Shown in pieces: positions 59,031 to 64,000 of a DNA stretch of 64,000 bases. The stretch comes from Chelonoidis abingdonii. Lineage: Eukaryota > Chordata > Testudines > Testudinidae. The stretch lies in assembly GCF_003597395.2 (NCBI RefSeq), contig NC_133774.1, positions 39,805,604 to 39,869,603 of the forward strand, given 5' to 3'. Under the pieces are notes generated by a model that saw only the letters and a program-made list of their open reading frames with translations, searched no databases and had not been told where the DNA came from. How positions within the stretch are numbered: position 1 is the stretch's first letter; every line of letters begins with the position of its first letter. A program made the position numbers and the translations under genes.

Positions 59031-59389
59031 TATATCACTAGAATCTTTTACAAATAAATTGTTTGTCAACATTTCACCCTGAAGACACCAAAGGTTCTCA
59101 AAGTACAGCAGCCTATTCAGTTTAAACAAATTTGATATTGTGGGAGACCAAGTATTTAGGCTACAACTCACAACTGTTACCCATTTCTATGAAAACAGGG
59201 AGAGCTTCCAACTTCTAAATGGTGCTCTCATCAATCAGTACCTACAGGATTGAAATAATCAACTGAACTTTGTTTGCTATCATCTCCAAAATGTACTATA
59301 TTTTGTATGTATTAACAAGAATCTTTCATCTATGCTGTTTCAAGGTTTCATAAGCCTTGCTAAATTTTTCATATTAGAAATATGCATAC

Positions 59390-59556
59390 CAGTGTTCTGG
59401 TCCCAGCTGTGTCACAAAGAGGCGGCAGATCTTTGTTGAAGCTGATCCTTGCCATCATCTTCATCAGCAGTTGCAGCTTTTTCCGATTTTCTGGAGGCAG
59501 CAGAAGACAGGAAACCCGAAGTGCTTCAATGGCCTTTTTGTTTTTCTGCAGCAGAC
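59390..59556 (-). CDS. DEPDC1B: DEPDC1B, most upstream exon visible
   Basis: This exon of 167 bp starts with two bases of a split glycine codon and ends in phase 0. It encodes [17 protein letters not shown], then [20 protein letters not shown] and the end [13 protein letters not shown], a well-conserved piece of the RhoGAP-like region. The donor is ACACTG followed by GTATGC. The acceptor is AAACCAG, preceded by a poor pyrimidine tract, because a CR1 3' end begins only 17 bases upstream of the AG (at 59576). The next exon 5' should encode the region ending near a DAFVSVL-like peptide and was not found in 59577-64000, so the intron upstream is at least 4.4 kb. The first exons with the DEP domain are outside the window. 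Confidence 0.94.
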
Positions 59557-59575
59557 CTGGTTTAAACAAGATTTA

Positions 59576-60205
59576 CATAAGAATGGCCATATTGGGTCAG
59601 ACCAAAGGTCCATCCAGCCCAGTATCCTGTCTACCAACAGTGGCCAATGCCACATGCCCCAGAGGGAGCGAACCTAACAGGTAATGATCAAGTGATCTCT
59701 CTCCTGCCATCCATCTCCACCCTCTGACAGATAGAGGCTAGGGACACCACTCCTTAGCCATCCTGGCTAATAGTCATTAATGGACTTAACCTCCATGAAT
59801 TTATCCAGTTCTCTTTTAAACCCTGTTATAGTCCTAGCCTTCACAACGTCCTCAGGCAGGGAGTTCCACAGGTTGACTCTGCGCTGTGTGAAGAACTTCC
59901 TTTTATTTGTTTTACATCTGCTGCCCATTAATTACATTTGGTGGCCTCTAGTTCTTATATTATGGGAAAAAGTAAATAATTTTTCCTTATTCACTTTCTC
60001 CACACTACTCATGATTTTATATACCTCTATCACATCCCCCCTTAGTCTCCTCTTTTCCAAGCTGAAAAGTCCTAGCCTCTTTATCTCTCCTCATATGGGA
60101 CCCATTCCAAACCCCTAATCATTTTAGTTGCCCTCTTCTGAACTTTTTCTAATGCCAGTATATCTTTTTTGAGATGAGGAGACCACATCTGTACAATTGA
60201 GAGAT
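59576..60205 (-). mobile_element. CR1 3' end, adjacent to a DEPDC1B acceptor
   Basis: The plus strand opens CATAAGAATGGCCATATTGG and continues GTCAGACCAAAGGTCCATCC, the reverse of a well-known CR1 3' terminus. It continues through TCTCTTTTAAACCCTGTTAT to the RT-tail phrase ATATGGGACCCATTCC. It is young-looking and in the same orientation as the gene, ending 17 bases from the splice acceptor AG. Confidence 0.93.
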
Positions 60206-60817
60206 TTAAATTAATTACCTTTCCTGTTAGTTTTCCCTAACAAAATCTTCACAGATCTAAAACCTGTTTTCCAAATCTTCCTACCTACTCCTCTGACCCC
60301 CTAGCAGAATTCCATCACAAAGCTGAGCAGTAATACAATTTGAACTTATATATTTTCGTCTTGTGAACTAGTTCAGGAATTCACGTAACTTCCTTCCAGT
60401 AAATCTGAAAATGAAAAATGTAAACATTATCACAGCCTGGTTATGTGAGAGAAGGGAAAAGTCACTTCTTGGTATTTGTGGCTATGAAAGGAGCAGTCAC
60501 AGTACATCTAATACTTTGCCTCTTCATAGCCATCAGCCCCGGCATGTTTGCGATTTAACAACAGCAGCCATCAAACGAAAAAGTGAAGATTGGAGCAATA
60601 TCCGGAAAACCTAACCAAAACAGCATGCCCAAATCAACTGATAACAGCTATAAGAATCAGTACTGAAACATGGATTACACCCTCTAAAACTATAGACAAA
60701 TCGATTTAAGGTCAGTCCAGCCAGAGTAAAAAACTCCTGAAAGACAAGGAGTGCAAGGATAAAACATTCATTATTGAGACAACTTGGCAAGAAATATTTT
60801 GGGAAAAGCCATTCGTA
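60206..60817. other. DEPDC1B intron, no feature
   Basis: No repeat or exon recognised. Confidence 0.4.
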
Positions 60818-61100
60818 GGGTATGTCTACACATAAACTGCTGCAGTTATGCCGCTGTAGTGCTGCAGCTGCACTGCTTCAGTGTAGCAACTACCTATGCA
60901 GAAAGGAGAGGTTCTCCCATTGGAATTGATAATCCACCTCCCATGAGGCAGTAGCTAGGTCAACAGAAGACTTCTTCTGTCAACCTAGTGCTGCCTACAC
61001 TGGGGGTGAGGCTGGCAAAACTAGTCTCTTGGGGTGTGCATTTTTCACTTCCTTGAGAGCCATAGCTAGGATCATGTAAGTTCCCAGAGTAGACCAGCCC
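60818..61100. mobile_element. TIR DNA element, decayed
   Basis: The left end is GGGTATGTCTACACAT; the right end is AGAGTAGACCAGCCC. Inner CTGCTGCAGTTATGCC-type words resemble related elements in the window. The target duplication is not preserved. Confidence 0.5.
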
Positions 61101-62352
61101 TGACTCACGTCAACCATTTTAGATAAGTTGAATAAACTGTCACTTAGCATGGAGAACATTAGGCTACATGTTGTGTTTATATTATGTCAGGTATGAGCTA
61201 TGTGGGAGGTGAAATGTGTGGGTGGAAGTGAGTTAGTGATTTGAAACCTCAGGACTCTGTGAGAGCTCACTGGATTGCTAGAAGCCACCCTGGAATGCTT
61301 ATCTGAAAGTCAGCAATCAGAGGGGGACCACTGAGGCAGAAGTGTGGACAGTGGCCAGCTGGAGGTAGTTTGGTGCAGGCTTGCTGAAGTTGCCCATAAA
61401 AGGTCTCCTCAAACTCCAGAGACTGGTCCATCAGCAATGATAGAGGGTCAGACTGCTGAGACTATAGCGGTGAGACCAGATTGGGAGAATGTCAAACTCT
61501 GTTGCTTATGAAAAGGAAGCCTGAACTGGGGTATCAAACAATATTTTCCAAGGCTTGAAAAGGACACTGGGCACTGAGAGATGTTCAGTACCAGAGTTCA
61601 TTCATAGGTTTTAATTGCAAGTTTGCTAATTCAGTCTGGAGTAGAGCTGTGGTGAATGGGGATTTCTGCAGCAGCTATGAAGAACATCTACTATACCTAT
61701 CAAGGTGCCACCACTCCTGGGGACATGGTCCTTGTTACAAGCAAGCAGAGGGAGCGGTACCCTGAGGTAAAATTTCCCAGTGAAAGGCTGGTGGCAGCAG
61801 GTATCCGAGACTCACTCAGAGGAAACCTAGGGTCACGACATCTAGCCTGTTCAAAGACAGTTCTAGAGTTCTAAAAACCAAAATTAGAAAGTCTAATCTT
61901 TTGGAAAGATAAATATATGTGCATTTCATATTCATTCTAAAAATATCATTTAGTATAATAATCAGGCTGCTTTCTGACCAAACTTTCAATGCATTTCTCA
62001 ATAGCTGTAACAAACAATGTGTGACAAGAAATAATTTTCACCCTTAATGAGCTGTCAACAAGATAGTGGAATATCCATAAAAAGGTTTACTTTAACGTAT
62101 GCTACCTCATGAAATAAAATGTTACTTTATCTCCTTATACCGACATTCCATTCTATAACTTCTTGCTTTATTATACCACATAAAAACTTTTGACTGAAAG
62201 TGAATCTACATGCAATTGTATCTGATAGCAACGTGATTAAAGAGCCAACATAACAAAGCAATTAAGAGTCTACCGAAGATAATCTATTCTTATGTATAGC
62301 TTGAAATATTTTTGTAATATATTGGCAACACTTTTTAGTTAGATACTATAAA
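61101..62352. other. No feature recognised
   Basis: Unassigned intronic DNA. The plus frame at 61656-61874 has no known motif. Confidence 0.4.
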
Positions 62353-62360
62353 CCCAGCTT

Positions 62361-62686
62361 CAGGGCCGGATCCAGGCCACAGTGCGCCAAGCCCGTGCTT
62401 GGGGCGGCACACCGCGGGGGGCGTTCTGCCGGTTGCCGGGAGGGCGACAGGGGGCTCTGGTGAACTTCCCGCAGGCGTGCCTGCGGAGGGTCCGCTGGTC
62501 CCATAGCTTCGGTGGAGCATCTGCAGGGACGCCTGCGGGAGGTCCACCGGAGCCACGGGACCACCAGAGCCCCTGCAGGGATGCCTGCGAGAAGTCCACC
62601 AGAGCCATGGGACCGGTGAGCGGAAGAGCACCCCCCCGCGGTGTGCCGCCATGCTTGGGGCGGCAAAATTGCTAGAGCCGGCCCTG
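62361..62686. mobile_element. hAT-type GC-rich non-autonomous element, copy 2
   Basis: The left end is CAGGGCCGGATCCAGG and the right end GCTAGAGCCGGCCCTG. A perfect 8-bp duplication CCCAGCTT flanks it (62353-62360 and 62687-62694). The body is close to 21361-21689 throughout. Confidence 0.94.
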
Positions 62687-62694
62687 CCCAGCTT

Positions 62695-63834
62695 GACAAA
62701 TTCAGCAAAGAGCTACAAAAAGGTTAGAGAACAGCAGTGTAAGAGTGAATGAAAACAAAGAAATGGTGATAGAAACAAAATAGCAAGTAGCTTGAACTCT
62801 CTCATTACAAAAGATTAAGATATTGGTACAGATACGATGCAAGAGAGTGTTTGAAATTCAATAACCTTCGCTGGATCATTTCACCTTGCTGCACCATGCA
62901 GCTTGCCCCGCACTCCTCATAAAGTTGCTTTCCATATAGAAATGAGAGATCAGACACCCCTGCCAAGAGCAGGGTAATGTGAAGTTAGGCATTCTCTGTG
63001 ACAAGGAATGATTAGAGACCCACAAAGGTCCTCACCCTATACATCCAAGTGAACATAGGATGTCCATACAAAGGCCCTGGCCTCTGGCACATCCCCAGAG
63101 CTTTCCTTCTGCCTTGCACTACCCACAAGTTCCAATTATAGGGGGCAATATTTGCCTGTCAGAAGCTGAGACTCAGATAGCATTTCCCTCCAGGAAGCAA
63201 CAAAAACACAGAGGTGGCAGATCCCAGACAGGAAGGTATGATAGCATCACTAGATTCACTTTCAGGTATTCTGTGACAAATATTGCTGCAACCACAGAGT
63301 CTAAATTCCTAAAGGTGAGAACAAGCTAGCTTCTCAAGCTGCCAAGGCCCAAATAATGGACACAAAGCATAGCAACACAAAACGCTATTAATACAAAAAA
63401 AAAAGTGCAAAGCAGCCTTTAAATATTGTGGATTATTTTTAGTATAAATAACCTTCTAACTTGCATTTTATGATTCTTTATTTCTCATGCAAATAATAAA
63501 AATGAGGTAATAACTCACTTGTGTGCCACAGTTAATTTTGGGACTAAAATAAATGATGTCCTTTGAAATCAAGGTGTAAGCTTTCTGCATCTTTGGGTTA
63601 GGGTACCCCCTGTGGCAGCAGCAGTGGAGAATTGGTATGCCTACCGGGTGAAGCAGTCGCCGGCCTGGCTTGCGGTTGCACAACTGTGCAATTCCCAGTT
63701 CAATCTGCTGGGTGCGGGTTCAGAACATCAAGAGGTAGTCTCCTTGTGGGGCTCCTAGTGTGGGGCTGAGAACTTAAGCAGTCTTGGGTTCTGGCCTCCT
63801 GGCTGGAGCAACCAACAAGAGTCTATTGTCCAGG
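62695..63834. other. No feature recognised
   Basis: The part from about 63600 may belong to an older LTR element, but I cannot show it. Confidence 0.35.
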
Positions 63835-64000
63835 TGTCATAAACAGATAGTTAAGGGTTAATGTCTCTTTTACCTGTAAAGGGTTAAGAAGCTCAGTAAA
63901 CCTGGCTGACACCTGACCAGAGGACCAATCAGGGGACAAGATACTTTCAAATCTTGGTGGAGGGAAGTCTTTGTTTGTGCTGTTTGTTTTGTTCATTGTT
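63835..64000 (+). mobile_element. LTR start, cut by the window end
   Basis: It begins TGTCATAAACAGATAG, with TACCTGTAAAGGGTTAAGAA and CACCTGACCAGAGGACCAA, the same family as the solo LTR at 26713-27542. It is in the opposite orientation to DEPDC1B. Whether a full element follows is outside the window. Confidence 0.78.

Noticed and set aside
58812..59171. HTHT and VCVC repeat peptides
   Set aside because: They are translations of the (AC)45 run.
1..64000. CRISPR arrays, operons, riboswitches, rRNA or tRNA genes
   Set aside because: I saw no regularly spaced repeats, no bacterial gene organisation and no tRNA cloverleaf; the content is vertebrate.

Overview
This is vertebrate nuclear DNA, most likely from a turtle. 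The case rests on repeat content: CR1 non-LTR elements in many states of decay, DIRS tyrosine-recombinase retrotransposons, a Penelope-like 3' end of the kind spread through testudine genomes, Gypsy-like LTRs, and several families of short terminal-inverted-repeat elements. Nothing looks bacterial. There is one stretch of N (53765-54706).

One host gene can be supported: the last four coding exons of DEPDC1B on the minus strand (59390-59556, 57204-57380, 47270-47455, and 46349-46510 with the stop codon). Exon sizes, phases and AG/GT borders all agree. The rest of the gene must lie beyond position 64000. In human, DEPDC1B and PDE4D are neighbours on the same strand, so the 1-46 kb side may be the spacer toward PDE4D (known synteny plus inference). 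I recognised no PDE4D exon.

Layout: 1-3165 is a nest (CR1 split by a solo LTR, then an L2/MIR-like repeat split by a deleted Gypsy element). 3.2-16.2 kb holds short DNA transposons, a CR1, an LTR split by a Penelope-like insertion, and a 2 kb palindrome-ended element. 17.4-20.6 kb holds two CR1 copies facing each other. 21.4-23.1 kb holds short DNA elements and a Tx1/L1-like LINE tail. 24.9-36.1 kb holds two DIRS elements in the same orientation; the first is interrupted by a short DNA element, a solo LTR and a 2.8 kb hAT transposon. 38.0-40.9 kb is a LINE whose central part is inverted. 41.3-44.1 kb holds a CR1 and a TTA-flanked DNA element. 45-59.6 kb is DEPDC1B, whose largest visible intron carries a jockey-like LINE and a strongly eroded CR1 ending in the gap. 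The window ends inside an LTR.

No mobile-element gene seen here is intact: each has stops, frameshifts, deletions or altered catalytic residues. Coordinates of element edges are exact where a target-site duplication is quoted and approximate (tens of bases) elsewhere. Family names rest on recognising protein motifs and terminal sequences, not on a database search.
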